38,777 nucleotides of DNA from Peptococcaceae bacterium (GCA_031265035.1 JAISDE010000142.1:1-38777); one strand, 5' to 3'; counted from the stretch's first letter, positions 23,554 through 31,819 are shown. Notes: generated from the sequence alone by a model not told the origin. Made by a program: numbers and translations.

Positions 23554-24558
23554 TTGACGGGAAGCAAAATCAAGGACACCGATTACCTTTATGCCAGCGC
23601 GCGGGTCAAGAGCCTGGAGCGGGGCCTCCTTTCCCGGGAGCGGCTGGAGCGAATGAGTGAGGCCAAGACCATCGAGGACGCCTTAAAGCTTCTGAGCGAG
23701 ACCGGCTGGCCGGAGATCGCGGCCCCCGGCATGGCCGGGGTGGAAGACGCCCTGAGCGGGCGCCGGGAGGAAGCCTTCACCCTGATCCGCTCTTTGGCGC
23801 CGGACAAACGGCTGCCGGACGTGTTTTTGATCAAATATGATTACCATAATCTCAAGACCCTGCTGAAAAGCGAGGCCACCGGGGAAAACCCCGACCCGCT
23901 GCTGATTGGGGCTGGGCGGTTGCCCTGCCCCGAGTTGAAGGCGGCATTGCGGGAAGAAGATTTTTCCGGCCTGGGCCAAATCATGGCCCAAAGCGCGGCC
24001 GAGGCCAGGGATGTGCTGGCCAGGACTCAGGATCCCCAGCTGCTTGATCTGATTTTGGACAGGGCCATGCATGAGGAAATGCTGGAGATGGCCGCGAGTC
24101 TGGGTTCCGACTATCTCCTGGGCTACGTTCGACTGCTGATCGACAGTGTCAATCTGCGGGTGGCCGTCCGCCTGCGGCGGATGGGCAAGGGCGCGGAAAT
24201 ATTACGTTATGCCGCGATCGGCGGCGGTACCGTGTCGATCACCCGCCTTTTGGGCGACCTTAGCCCGGACGTGATCGAGAGCGTCTTCAACACCTCGGCG
24301 CTGGCGCCCGCGGCCCAGGCCGGCGTCGCCGCCCTCCGGGGCGAGAGCGGCCTGGCGGCCATGGATCTGGCTTGTGACGATATCCTGCTGCGCTACCTGA
24401 AAAAGGCCAAATATGTAGCCTTTGGCGCCGAGCCGCTGATTGGCTATCTGGGCGCGGTAGAGGCGGAGTTGACAGCGGTGCGCACGGTGATGGCCGGCCG
24501 TTTGGCGGAGTTGAGCCCTGAGATGATTACGGAAAGGCTGAGGGAAACGTATGTATAA
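23554..24558 (+). CDS. ntpC: V-type ATPase subunit C (d-subunit, rotor socket)
   Basis: A 334-residue vATP-synt_AC39 family protein that caps the K ring and receives the central shaft. Typical features are YLYASARVKSLERGLLSRERL at the start, IKYDYHNLKTLLKSE, and RLLIDSVNLRVAVRLRRMGK, then FGAEPLIGYLGAVEAELTAV near the end. The start is TTG, supported by AAAGGAGGGG eight bases upstream and by alignment with family starts. It overlaps the next gene by eight bases. Confidence 0.93.
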   Translation: MTGSKIKDTDYLYASARVKSLERGLLSRERLERMSEAKTIEDALKLLSETGWPEIAAPGMAGVEDALSGRREEAFTLIRSLAPDKRLPDVFLIKYDYHNLKTLLKSEATGENPDPLLIGAGRLPCPELKAALREEDFSGLGQIMAQSAAEARDVLARTQDPQLLDLILDRAMHEEMLEMAASLGSDYLLGYVRLLIDSVNLRVAVRLRRMGKGAEILRYAAIGGGTVSITRLLGDLSPDVIESVFNTSALAPAAQAGVAALRGESGLAAMDLACDDILLRYLKKAKYVAFGAEPLIGYLGAVEAELTAVRTVMAGRLAELSPEMITERLRETYV

Positions 24559-24868
24559 GATTGCCGTCGTCGGCGACCGGGACAGCACCCTCGGCTTCAA
24601 AGCCCTGGGCCTGGACACGGTTTTCGCCGACAGCCCCGAGGAGGCCCGGGGAGCGATCCACCGCCTGGCGGCGGAGGACTGCGCCGTGATTTATCTGACG
24701 GAGCAGCTGGCCCAAAGCCTCACCCCGGAACTAGACCGTTACACCAACGCCCAGCGGCCGGCCATTATCCTCATCCCCGGCAAAGCCGGCTCTTTGGGCA
24801 TCGGGATAGAAAATATCAATAAGGCGGTAGAGAAAGCCGTCGGCTCCAATATCCTGAAAAATGAGTAA
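24551..24868 (+). CDS. ntpG: V-type ATPase subunit F (central shaft tip, NtpG)
   Basis: A 105-residue protein with the receiver-like fold of V-type subunit F: MYKIAVVGDRDSTLGFKALG at the start, YLTEQLAQSLTPELDRY in the middle and IILIPGKAGSLGIGIENINK at the end. It binds subunit D and regulates ATPase activity. The start lies inside the end of the subunit C gene, so translation is coupled. A 48-base gap follows. Confidence 0.93.
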   Translation: MYKIAVVGDRDSTLGFKALGLDTVFADSPEEARGAIHRLAAEDCAVIYLTEQLAQSLTPELDRYTNAQRPAIILIPGKAGSLGIGIENINKAVEKAVGSNILKNE

Positions 24869-24916
24869 GGCGCCGTAACGCTTATTCTTAAACCATGAAA
24901 GCAGGTAGATGATATT

Positions 24917-26692
24917 ATGGAAACAGGCAAAATCTTGAAGGTCGCCGGTCCGCTGATCACTGCCACAGGGCTCAAGGACGCCAACATGTTTGACGTGGTG
25001 CATGTAGGCGGCCAAAAGCTGATCGGCGAGATCCTGGAGATGCGGGGCGATCAGGCTTCCATCCAGGTTTACGAGGAAACCGCCGGCGTCGGTCCGGGAG
25101 ACGTGGTGGTGACCACCGGGGCGCCTTTATCCGTGGAATTGGGTCCCGGCATGATTGAGACCATTTACGACGGCATCCAGCGCCCGCTGGAGGCTATCCG
25201 GGAATTGGTGGGTCCCAGCATCACCAGGGGCATTCAGGTGCCCCCCATCAGCTATACCAAGCAGTGGGATTTTCAGCCGGTGGTCAAAGCCGGCGACAAG
25301 GTAATCGGCGGCGACTTCCTGGGCGAGGTGCGGGAAACCCCCGTCGTACTCCACAAAATTATGGTGCCGCCGGGGATCGAGGGCGCGGTAAAAGAGATCA
25401 AGGCCGGCAGCTTCACCGTCAAGGATACGGTGGCGACGCTGACCCTGGCCGACGGCAGCGAGAAAGCGCTGACCATGGCGCAAAAATGGCCGGTGCGGCG
25501 GGGCAGGCCCTACAAGGAGAAGCTGCCCCCCAATACGCCCATGATGACCGGGCAGCGGATTATCGATACCTTATTCCCCATCGCCAAAGGCGGCACCGCC
25601 GCCGTGCCCGGCCCCTTCGGCTCCGGCAAGACCGTGGTGCAGCACCAGCTGGCCAAGTGGTCCGACGTGGAGATCGTGGTCTACATCGGCTGCGGCGAGC
25701 GGGGCAACGAGATGACTGACGTGCTGCGGGAATTTCCCGAGCTGAAAGACCCCCGCACCGGCGAGAGCCTGATGAAGCGCACCGTCCTGATCGCCAACAC
25801 CTCCGACATGCCGGTGGCCGCCCGGGAGGCTTCCGTTTATACCGGCATCACCATCGCCGAGTATTTCCGGGATATGGGTTACTCCGTGGCGGTTATCGCC
25901 GACTCCACCTCCCGTTGGGCCGAGGCGCTGCGGGAAATGTCCGGCCGCCTGGAGGAAATGCCCGGCGAGGAAGGTTATCCGGCTTATCTGGCCTCCCGTA
26001 TGGCCCAGTTTTACGAGCGAGCCGGCTATGTGCGCTGCCTGGGCAGCGATGATCGCCGGGCCGCCCTGTCCGCCATCGGCGCCGTCTCCCCGCCTGGCGG
26101 CGATATCTCGGAGCCGGTGTCTCAGGCCACCTTGCGGATCGTGAAGGTATTCTGGGGTCTGGACGCCAATTTGGCTTACGCCCGCCATTTTCCCGCCATC
26201 AACTGGCTCAATAGCTATTCCCTGTACGAGGATCGGCTGGCGGAGTGGCTCAACGAGAATATTCACCCGGATTTCATGGCCCAGCGGGGCGAGACGATGA
26301 ATATATTGCAGTTGGAAAGCGAACTGAACGAGATCGTCCGCCTGGTGGGTATCGACGCCCTGTCGGCCCAGGATCGGCTGACCATGGAGACGGCCCGGAT
26401 GATCCGGGAGGACTTCCTGCAACAAAACGCCTTTGTGGACACCGACGCCTACACCTCCTTCAACAAGCAATTCGCCTTGCTGCGAATGATCCTGACTTAT
26501 CAGAGCCTGGGCAAAGAGGCTTTGAGCGCCGGCGCCGCCATGGACAAGCTGTTCGCCGTAGCGGCCAGGGACAAGATCAGCCGGGCCAAGGACATCAGCC
26601 AGGAGGAGTATGAGGCGGCCTACGCGGCCATCACCGAGGAAATGACCGCCCAGATCAAGGCCATCACCGAAGAAGGAGGCGACCAGCAGTGA
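24917..26692 (+). CDS. ntpA: V-type ATPase catalytic subunit A
   Basis: A 591-residue catalytic subunit. The P-loop GPFGSGKT lies at 232-239 (K238), the same position as in E. hirae Ntp[12 protein letters not shown] carries the catalytic Glu, and [20 protein letters not shown] is the family signature. The non-homologous insertion typical of A subunits lies at about 110-190. It hydrolyses or makes ATP at the A-B interfaces. The ribosome site (GCAGGTAG) is weaker than that of its neighbours and 10 bases away. Its stop overlaps the GTG start of subunit B by four bases, which helps keep A and B equal. Confidence 0.97.
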   Translation: METGKILKVAGPLITATGLKDANMFDVVHVGGQKLIGEILEMRGDQASIQVYEETAGVGPGDVVVTTGAPLSVELGPGMIETIYDGIQRPLEAIRELVGPSITRGIQVPPISYTKQWDFQPVVKAGDKVIGGDFLGEVRETPVVLHKIMVPPGIEGAVKEIKAGSFTVKDTVATLTLADGSEKALTMAQKWPVRRGRPYKEKLPPNTPMMTGQRIIDTLFPIAKGGTAAVPGPFGSGKTVVQHQLAKWSDVEIVVYIGCGERGNEMTDVLREFPELKDPRTGESLMKRTVLIANTSDMPVAAREASVYTGITIAEYFRDMGYSVAVIADSTSRWAEALREMSGRLEEMPGEEGYPAYLASRMAQFYERAGYVRCLGSDDRRAALSAIGAVSPPGGDISEPVSQATLRIVKVFWGLDANLAYARHFPAINWLNSYSLYEDRLAEWLNENIHPDFMAQRGETMNILQLESELNEIVRLVGIDALSAQDRLTMETARMIREDFLQQNAFVDTDAYTSFNKQFALLRMILTYQSLGKEALSAGAAMDKLFAVAARDKISRAKDISQEEYEAAYAAITEEMTAQIKAITEEGGDQQ

Positions 26693-28065
26693 TTAAAGAA
26701 TATCGTACCATCCAGGAAGTCGCCGGCCCGCTGATGCTGATCCGGGATGTGGACAATGTCACCTATGACGAGCTGGGCGAGATCCAGCTGCAAAACGGCG
26801 AGACCCGCCGCTGCAAGGTGCTGGAGATCAATGGCAGCAACGCCATGGTGCAGTTGTTTGAAAGTTCCGCCGGCATCAATCTGGCCGGCTCCAAAGTGCG
26901 CTTTTTAGGCCACGGCATCGAGTTGGCGGTATCCGCCGATATGCTGGGCCGGGTATTTGACGGCATGGGCAACCCCATCGACGGCGGCCCGGAGATTTTG
27001 GCGGAAAAAAAGCTGGACATCAACGGCTTGCCCACCAACCCGGCGGCCCGGGACTATCCCAACGAGTTTATCCAGACCGGTATCTCGGCTATCGACGGCC
27101 TCAATACCCTGGTGCGGGGCCAAAAGCTGCCGGTATTTTCCGGCTCCGGCCTGCCCCACGCCAACTTGGGCGCCCAAATCGCCCGCCAGTCTAAGGTGCT
27201 GACCGGCGACGCCAAATTCGCCGTGGTTTTCGCCGCCGTGGGCATCACCTTTGAGGAAGCGGACTTCTTTATCTCCGACTTCAAGCGCACCGGCGCCATC
27301 GAGCGCACCGTGCTCTTTATGAACCTGGCCAACGACCCGGCCATCGAGCGTATCGCCACCCCCCGCATGGCCCTGACCGCCGCCGAGTATCTGGCCTACG
27401 AAAAAGGGATGCAGGTGCTGGTAATCATCACCGATATCACCAATTACGCCGAGGCCCTGCGGGAGGTATCCGCCGCCCGCAAGGAAGTGCCCGGCCGCCG
27501 GGGCTACCCCGGCTATCTCTACACCGACCTGGCCACCATGTACGAGCGGGCCGGCCGCCGTCTGGGCAACGAGGGTTCCATCACCATGATCCCCATCCTG
27601 TCCATGCCGGAAGACGACAAGACCCACCCCATCCCCGACCTGACCGGCTATATCACCGAGGGCCAGATCATCCTGTCCCGGGAGCTGTACCGCAAGGGGC
27701 TGACGCCGCCCGTCGACGTGCTGCCCTCTCTCTCCCGCCTGAAGGACAAAGGCACCGGCGCCGGCAAGACCCGGGAGGATCACGCCAGCACCATGAACCA
27801 GCTGTTCGCCGCCTACGCCAAGGGCAAGGACGCCAAAGAGCTGATGACCATCCTGGGCGAGGCGGCCCTGACGGAAGTGGACAAAAAATACGCCCTTTTC
27901 TCGGACGAGTTTGAGAAAAGATACGTGTCCCAAGGCTATGAGACCAACCGCTCCATTGAGGAAACCCTGGATTTGGGCTGGGAATTGCTGACTATCCTGC
28001 CGAAAAACGAGTTGAAGCGGATCAAGCCGGATATGATCGAAAAATACTGGCCCATCAAAGAATAA
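26689..28065 (+). CDS. ntpB: V-type ATPase regulatory subunit B
   Basis: A 458-residue nucleotide-fold subunit without a P-loop (the site reads [16 protein letters not shown]), as in all V-type B subunits, and identical in length to E. hirae Ntp[21 protein letters not shown] and [11 protein letters not shown] are family hallmarks; the latter contains the Arg finger region for the A-site ATP. It starts with GTG within the GTGA overlap with subunit A, and AGAAGGAGG precedes it. Subunit D follows after 12 bases. Confidence 0.97.
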   Translation: MIKEYRTIQEVAGPLMLIRDVDNVTYDELGEIQLQNGETRRCKVLEINGSNAMVQLFESSAGINLAGSKVRFLGHGIELAVSADMLGRVFDGMGNPIDGGPEILAEKKLDINGLPTNPAARDYPNEFIQTGISAIDGLNTLVRGQKLPVFSGSGLPHANLGAQIARQSKVLTGDAKFAVVFAAVGITFEEADFFISDFKRTGAIERTVLFMNLANDPAIERIATPRMALTAAEYLAYEKGMQVLVIITDITNYAEALREVSAARKEVPGRRGYPGYLYTDLATMYERAGRRLGNEGSITMIPILSMPEDDKTHPIPDLTGYITEGQIILSRELYRKGLTPPVDVLPSLSRLKDKGTGAGKTREDHASTMNQLFAAYAKGKDAKELMTILGEAALTEVDKKYALFSDEFEKRYVSQGYETNRSIEETLDLGWELLTILPKNELKRIKPDMIEKYWPIKE

Positions 28066-28077
28066 GGAGGGGTTGCT

Positions 28078-28767
28078 ATGGCGCGCCTGAATGTGAACCC
28101 CACCCGGATGGAGCAGACCAAGCTGAAAAGACGGTTGGTGACCGCCCGGCGGGGGCACAAATTGCTGAAAGACAAGCGGGACGAGTTGATGCGGCAGTTT
28201 CTGGAGATCGTCCGGCACAATCTCGCTTTGCGCAAAAAAGTAGAGGCCGCCCTGGGCAAGGCTCACCGCAGCTTTACCATCGCCAGCGCCGTGATGTCGC
28301 CGGAGATACTGGAGGAGGCCCTGATGTACCCCAAGCAAAGCGTCACCCTGGCCCTCTCCACCAAAAATATCATGTCCGTCAACGTGCCGGTATATAAGTT
28401 TCAGATGAAAAGCGACGATCCGGCGGAGATCTTCCCCTACGGCTTCGCCACCACCTCCGGCGAGTTGGACGACGCCGTGCGGGCCTTGTCCCAGACCCTC
28501 AACGATCTGCTGGAGCTGGCGCAATCGGAAAAAACGGCGCAGATGCTGGCCCAGGAGATCGAGAAGACCCGGCGGCGGGTCAACGCTCTGGAATATGTGA
28601 TGATCCCCCAGCTGGAGGAAACCATCAAGTATATCCGCATGAAGCTGGAGGAAAACGAGCGGGGCAATACCTCCCGCCTGATGAAGGTCAAGGACATGAT
28701 GCTGGAGCAGGCCCATCATTACGCCGAGCGGGAAAGCCTGCCCCTCAGCGAGGCGGTGCCGATTTAG
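28078..28767 (+). CDS. ntpD: V-type ATPase subunit D (central rotor shaft)
   Basis: A 229-residue shaft subunit made of two long helices with a short middle domain. [20 protein letters not shown] and [13 protein letters not shown] at the start, and [22 protein letters not shown] near the end, are the family signatures. It turns inside A3B3 and binds NtpG. AAGGAGGGG lies five bases before the ATG. It is the last gene of the operon; NtpH and NtpJ of the enterococcal operon are missing, and a strong terminator follows at 28896. Confidence 0.95.
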   Translation: MARLNVNPTRMEQTKLKRRLVTARRGHKLLKDKRDELMRQFLEIVRHNLALRKKVEAALGKAHRSFTIASAVMSPEILEEALMYPKQSVTLALSTKNIMSVNVPVYKFQMKSDDPAEIFPYGFATTSGELDDAVRALSQTLNDLLELAQSEKTAQMLAQEIEKTRRRVNALEYVMIPQLEETIKYIRMKLEENERGNTSRLMKVKDMMLEQAHHYAERESLPLSEAVPI

Positions 28768-28808
28768 CGCGAGGCGCTAAAAGGCGCTAACGCGGCCGCC
28801 CGCCCGCG

Positions 28809-28895
28809 CCCCGGCCTGCCGGGGCCGCGAAGCGGTTTATCGCGAACCGGTTTATAAAGAACCGGTTTATGAAAGAAGCGGTTTATGAAAGAAGC
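28809..28895. repeat. GC hairpin plus four-copy GGTTTAT tandem array
   Basis: CCCCGG-CCTG-CCGGGG (28809-28824) forms a small hairpin. It is followed by four copies of ASCGGTTTAT (S = C or G) at 28831, 28846, 28861 and 28877, spaced 15-16 bases by GAAAGA-like links. The array ends where the terminator stem begins. Confidence 0.75.
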
Positions 28896-28938
28896 GAAAG
28901 AGAGGCGTTATCCAGCTGACGGATATCGCCTCTCTTTC
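28896..28938 (+). terminator. Strong terminator of the V-ATPase operon
   Basis: An 18-bp stem with one mismatch (GAAAGAGAGGCGTTATCC against GGATATCGCCTCTCTTTC, loop AGCTGAC), followed by TCATTTT. The minus-strand PIN/antitoxin transcript ends opposite it, so it may serve both directions. Confidence 0.8.
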
Positions 28939-28943
28939 TCATT

Positions 28944-29135
28944 TTACACTTGCTTCCGCTCACTTAGCGCTTCTCTCGCGTTTGTGACGCGACGAAAACC
29001 GTACTTTCGCGCGGCCGCTTCCCCGGCTTGATTAAAATATGCCGTCCGCTCTGAGGGCGTCATATCTTTTATGGCCTCGTAGAGTTTACGACGGGTCGCG
29101 TGTATCTCGTCCAAGATGGTATCTGGTTTTCTCAT
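28944..29135 (-). CDS. Small acidic/basic partner protein of the PIN toxin, candidate antitoxin
   Basis: A 63-residue helical protein (MRKPDTILDEIHATRRKLYE, then DMTPSERTAYFNQAGEAAARKYG). The pattern of a short protein with an EIH..RR.LYE..KDM.P helix next to a PIN-domain gene recurs in bacteria and cyanobacteria and fits a PIN antitoxin. Its gene begins inside the end of the PIN gene and lies downstream, the reverse of the usual antitoxin-first order. The ATG is chosen over a TTG two codons earlier; GGGGTGAT lies upstream. Function inferred from context. Confidence 0.6.
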   Translation of the reverse strand: MRKPDTILDEIHATRRKLYEAIKDMTPSERTAYFNQAGEAAARKYGFRRVTNAREALSERKQV

Positions 29136-29598
29136 CGTCAATCACCCCCATTGGTGTGTTGATCTCAACTGCCCTGTAACCTAAAAGCATATTGATTGCC
29201 GCCGTGTGTTTAATCGTTCTTTCTTTTACGATATGCCGGAAGTTGAGGCTGATAATCATATCAAGATCGTTGACCGTCGCGGCGGCGATATGGCTCGCGT
29301 CAGCGAGTGAGCCTCGCGGAAGCGCCCCCTCCGAAACATAGCGTCCCGCAAGGTTATCTGTTTCATCAGTGGTAGCGAGAATTGTAATATCATATTGCTT
29401 AATCAGGCCAAGCATTTTTTCGCGCTTAATTGCCGGAGCGTCCTCAATCTCTTTGATGACATAATCCGATGTAAACGGTTCAAATTTGCCGGACAAACAT
29501 TCCTCAAACAACGTAACCGTATCGGCGTGAGCGTCTCGATCCTCATCAAAATAGTAATTGAACAAGGTTGTTTCCAAGTATATTTTTTGCTTCCTCAT
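29086..29598 (-). CDS. PIN-domain protein, candidate ribonuclease toxin
   Basis: A 170-residue PIN-fold protein. Acidic residues of the metal site are visible: E9 in IYLETTLFNYY, a Glu in VIKEIEDAP, and the Asp of GSLADASHIAAATVNDLDMI, then ISLNFRHIV. The first Asp of most PIN domains is replaced by Glu, which is common in this subgroup. PIN toxins cut RNA, often tRNA or rRNA. The ATG has GGGGAG nine bases upstream. The C-terminal 18 residues overlap the partner gene. Confidence 0.8.
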   Translation of the reverse strand: MRKQKIYLETTLFNYYFDEDRDAHADTVTLFEECLSGKFEPFTSDYVIKEIEDAPAIKREKMLGLIKQYDITILATTDETDNLAGRYVSEGALPRGSLADASHIAAATVNDLDMIISLNFRHIVKERTIKHTAAINMLLGYRAVEINTPMGVIDDEKTRYHLGRDTRDPS

Positions 29599-29660
29599 AA
29601 ACGATTATCTCCCCGTCGGTTTCCTCGTTTTACCCGGCGCATACCATTGCTATCATCACT

Positions 29661-29689
29661 ATTGTAATACAAAAGGGCCATCACAACAA
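29661..29689 (-). promoter_or_regulatory. Possible promoter of the PIN module
   Basis: On the minus strand TTGTTG (29684-29689), 17-base spacer, TACAAT (29661-29666), 63 bases before the PIN start. The rest of the 144-base gap carries three imperfect TTTAGTGTCT-like repeats (29697, 29727, 29736). Confidence 0.4.
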
Positions 29690-29742
29690 CAGATTTTTTA
29701 GTGTCTATACTGTTATTTGCACAACTTTTAGCGTCTTTAGTC

Positions 29743-30009
29743 TCAGTCGTCATAATGACCTTTGCATTGTGATATTTCAATTTTATCGTTATTTATACGG
29801 TACACCAGGCGGTTTGTATCATCAATACGACATGACCACCACCCTGATAAATTACCCCGCAAGGGTTCCGGTTTGCCTATCCCGCCATAGCCGATTCTCA
29901 CAATATCCCGTATGATCTCATTTATACGTTTTAGCGTTTTTCTGTCTTGCGTTTGCCAGTCAAGGTAGTCATTCCATGCCCGCTCTTGAAAATCAACGCT
30001 CTTACTCAT
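29743..30009 (-). CDS. yoeB: YoeB/Txe family mRNA-interferase toxin
   Basis: An 88-residue ribosome-dependent endoribonuclease that cleaves mRNA in the ribosomal A site. Family motifs are complete: AWNDYLDWQTQDRKTLKRIN, GIGKPEPLRGNLSGWWSCRI, DTNRLVYRI and the C-terminal CKGHYDD with the catalytic His-Tyr pair. In YoeB the catalytic Glu and Arg correspond to the GKPEPL and SCRI positions here. The start overlaps the antitoxin stop by eight bases. The gene looks intact and potentially toxic. Confidence 0.93.
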   Translation of the reverse strand: MSKSVDFQERAWNDYLDWQTQDRKTLKRINEIIRDIVRIGYGGIGKPEPLRGNLSGWWSCRIDDTNRLVYRINNDKIEISQCKGHYDD

Positions 30010-30277
30010 TTTCCATAGTCTCTAATTCCTCTAACGACTTGCGGACAATGCCCCGGCCAGCGTCCATATCGGCAATAGAGGCGCGCAAAACCCGCATGTT
30101 AGCCTCACTGTAAAAGGGGTCTGTTTTTGTCGTGATCTCAAACGGGATGCCGCCTTGCCGTAGCGTTTGCCGGACAAACATATTAAAGGCCGTCGTCATA
30201 TTCAAACCCAACTCATCAAAGAGCGCGTCAACGCGGTTTTTCAAATCATCATCAATGCGTATATTGACCTGTGCCAT
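30002..30277 (-). CDS. RelB/DinJ family antitoxin of the YoeB module
   Basis: A 91-residue antitoxin with a ribbon-helix-helix start (AQVNIRIDDDLKNRVDALFD) and the DinJ core LGLNMTTAFNMFVRQTL followed by GGIPFE, then an acidic tail (SLEELETMENE) that should bind the toxin. E. coli YoeB pairs with a Phd-type YefM instead, so this is a mix-and-match pair, common in Firmicutes. GAAAGGGG lies ten bases before the ATG. Autorepression is likely at the palindrome between the promoter boxes. Confidence 0.92.
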   Translation of the reverse strand: MAQVNIRIDDDLKNRVDALFDELGLNMTTAFNMFVRQTLRQGGIPFEITTKTDPFYSEANMRVLRASIADMDAGRGIVRKSLEELETMENE

Positions 30278-30300
30278 GAAGCAACACCCCTTTCTTAACT

Positions 30301-30329
30301 ATTATATAGCTTTTTCTATACCACGTCAA
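30301..30329 (-). promoter_or_regulatory. Promoter and operator of the RelB-YoeB operon
   Basis: On the minus strand TTGACG (30324-30329), 17-base spacer, TATAAT (30301-30306). An inverted repeat TATAG-6-CTATA (30305-30320) fills the spacer and overlaps the -10, a fitting operator for the antitoxin. Confidence 0.75.
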
Positions 30330-30333
30330 CATA

Positions 30334-30361
30334 TTTTAACATTATCTGTTTTAACATTATC
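30334..30361. repeat. 13-bp direct repeat upstream of the RelB-YoeB promoter
   Basis: TTTTAACATTATC at 30334-30346 and 30349-30361 (15-base period). It might bind a regulator but resembles the other intergenic duplications in this window. Confidence 0.7.
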
Positions 30362-30400
30362 ACAACTTTTTGCGATTAAGATGTAAATGGGCAAACGCAG

Positions 30401-30444
30401 CATAATTACCATAATTACCATAATTACCATAATTACTTAATTAC
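30401..30444. repeat. CATAATTAC tandem array
   Basis: Four perfect 9-bp units (30401-30436), then a further TTAATTACTT duplication. It lies between divergent genes upstream of the GNAT-CutA promoter. Confidence 0.85.
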
Positions 30445-30472
30445 TTAGAGTAATCGCTAATGATTCCGAGTA

Positions 30473-30501
30473 TTTCAATATAAATTCCGGTGTGGTATAA
30501 T
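30473..30501 (+). promoter_or_regulatory. Extended -10 promoter of the GNAT-CutA gene
   Basis: TTTCAA (30473-30478), 17-base spacer, and TGGTATAAT with a consensus -10 at 30496-30501. The start codon follows 31 bases later, behind AGGAGG. Confidence 0.6.
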
Positions 30502-30532
30502 TGTCGGGAGCGCCATTACGAGGAGGAATACC

Positions 30533-31408
30533 ATGAGATACAAGGACACGCTGACAACCGAGCGACTGGTTTTGCGGCCCCTTACCTCGGCCGATTTCGC
30601 GGCCGCCCACTCGTGGGGGAGCGATCTCGCCAATACCCGTTATATGCTGTGGGGACCCAACTCGGAGGAGCAGACCCGGGATTTTCTAGCGACCGCGAGA
30701 CCCGGCAAGGATTTCGCCGTGGTCTTGAGGGATTCCGGCCAGGTGATAGGCAGCTGCGGTATCTATCCCGATCCGGCGGGGGATACGGGCGAGTTGGGCT
30801 GGATTCTCCATAAAGACCATTGGAAGCGGGGCTTTGGTACGGAGTTGGGCAGCGAGCTGCTGAGTTACGGCTTCAACGACTTGAGGCTACGCCGCGTCTG
30901 CGCCCCGTGCGCCGCAGTGAATTACGGCTCCTACAGGGTGATGGAGCGAAACGGTATGCGCCGCGAGGCAGTCCGCGTCAAGGCGTTTTGGGATCGGGTC
31001 GATAAGGAGTGGATTGACGAGGCGGAATACGCCCTGCTGGCGGAAGAATATTTTACGCCCAAGTGCCCGCCCGGGGGGCAGGCGGGCGGGGCTGAGGGCA
31101 GGTACGCCGTAATAACAACAGCATGCGCCGATACTGAGGAGGCCGGGAAAATAGCGACGATCCTTTTGGAGGGGGAACTGGCGGCTTGCGTCCAATTTTT
31201 CCCCGTCAGCAGCCGTTATGTTTGGCAAGGCGAGACCCGGGCGGACAATGAGACGCTGCTGTTCATCAAGTGCCGCCGGGACAAATATGCCGCTATTGAG
31301 AGGGCGATTCTGGCAAACCACAGCTACGAGCTGCCGGAAATCCTGCTGACGCCTGTCGCGGGCGGCCATCAGCGATATTTGGGCTGGATTGACAAAGACG
31401 ATAAGTGA
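30533..31408 (+). CDS. GNAT acetyltransferase - CutA1 fusion protein
   Basis: A 291-residue fusion. Residues about 8-172 are a RimJ/RimL-type GNAT N-acetyltransferase: TERLVLRPLTSADF, ELGWILHKDHWKRGFGTE (acetyl-CoA loop, R99-G100-F-G102) and NYGSYRVMERNGMRREA. Residues 177-190 are a Pro/Gly linker. Residues 190-288 are a full CutA1 domain: YAVITTACADTEEAGKIA, ELAACVQFFPVSSRYVW, LLFIKCRR, YELPEILLTPVAGGHQRYLGW. CutA1 proteins form very stable trimers and have been linked to divalent copper tolerance; GNATs acetylate amines. The fusion would trimerise the enzyme. It is a single uninterrupted frame with no start codon near the junction. A 7-bp inverted repeat lies at the junction (31065-31087). 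The substrate is unknown. Confidence 0.9.
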   Translation: MRYKDTLTTERLVLRPLTSADFAAAHSWGSDLANTRYMLWGPNSEEQTRDFLATARPGKDFAVVLRDSGQVIGSCGIYPDPAGDTGELGWILHKDHWKRGFGTELGSELLSYGFNDLRLRRVCAPCAAVNYGSYRVMERNGMRREAVRVKAFWDRVDKEWIDEAEYALLAEEYFTPKCPPGGQAGGAEGRYAVITTACADTEEAGKIATILLEGELAACVQFFPVSSRYVWQGETRADNETLLFIKCRRDKYAAIERAILANHSYELPEILLTPVAGGHQRYLGWIDKDDK

Positions 31409-31432
31409 AAGGGGTAAAATATATAGAGGTTA

Positions 31433-31492
31433 TCAACGGTAATCCCTTTTGAATTGTACCGTCTGTTTTACTTCGTATAGTGTATCACTCAT
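31433..31492 (-). pseudogene. N-terminal remnant of a YafQ/RelE-type toxin
   Basis: Starting inside the antitoxin stop (ATGAGTGA overlap), 19 codons read MSDTLYEVKQTVQFKRDYR and then stop. This is the typical opening of YafQ-type toxins (about 90 residues). The rest is gone; sequence beyond the stop is unrelated and leads to the end of the GNAT-CutA gene on the other strand. Confidence 0.75.
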
Positions 31493-31766
31493 CGGCATCT
31501 AAATCATCAAAAAGCGCGTTCATATCCCTATAGCCTTTTATATTCGGGTCATGGCTGATTCTCTCGGCCTCGGCCATAGCTGCTAAAGTTACGGCGTTCG
31601 GCTGTCTTGGACGTAGGTCAAACGGCAATCCGCCAACGTTACATGATTGATGGATAAAAACCGTCACAGCTTCGGCAAGGGACAACCCATAGTGTAAGTA
31701 TACGCTCTCGGCAGTTTTTTTAACTTCCGCGTCTAATCTAATATTCAGGCTTGCGGTCTTAACCAT
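31485..31766 (-). CDS. RelB/DinJ family antitoxin, partner toxin truncated
   Basis: A 93-residue antitoxin: ribbon-helix-helix start TASLNIRLDAEVKKTAESVY, core YGLSLAEAVTVFIHQSC then GGLPFDLRP, and an acidic tail MNALFDDLDADE. The start is ATG with AGGTGAT upstream and a recognisable promoter. The toxin that should follow survives as 19 codons only. As an orphan it could still bind DNA or neutralise related toxins such as the one at 29743, but this is speculation. Confidence 0.88.
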   Translation of the reverse strand: MVKTASLNIRLDAEVKKTAESVYLHYGLSLAEAVTVFIHQSCNVGGLPFDLRPRQPNAVTLAAMAEAERISHDPNIKGYRDMNALFDDLDADE

Positions 31767-31790
31767 TCTGGATCACCTCTTTCACCAATC

Positions 31791-31819
31791 ATCATACAGC
31801 ATTCCGTTCACAAATGCAA
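31791..31819 (-). promoter_or_regulatory. Promoter of the orphan antitoxin
   Basis: On the minus strand TTGCAT (31814-31819), 17-base spacer, TATGAT (31791-31796), 24 bases before the start codon. Confidence 0.6.

Noticed and set aside
26905-28719. A 604-codon minus-strand frame opposite ntpB and ntpD
   Set aside because: Antisense shadow of two certain genes; no recognisable domains or start context.
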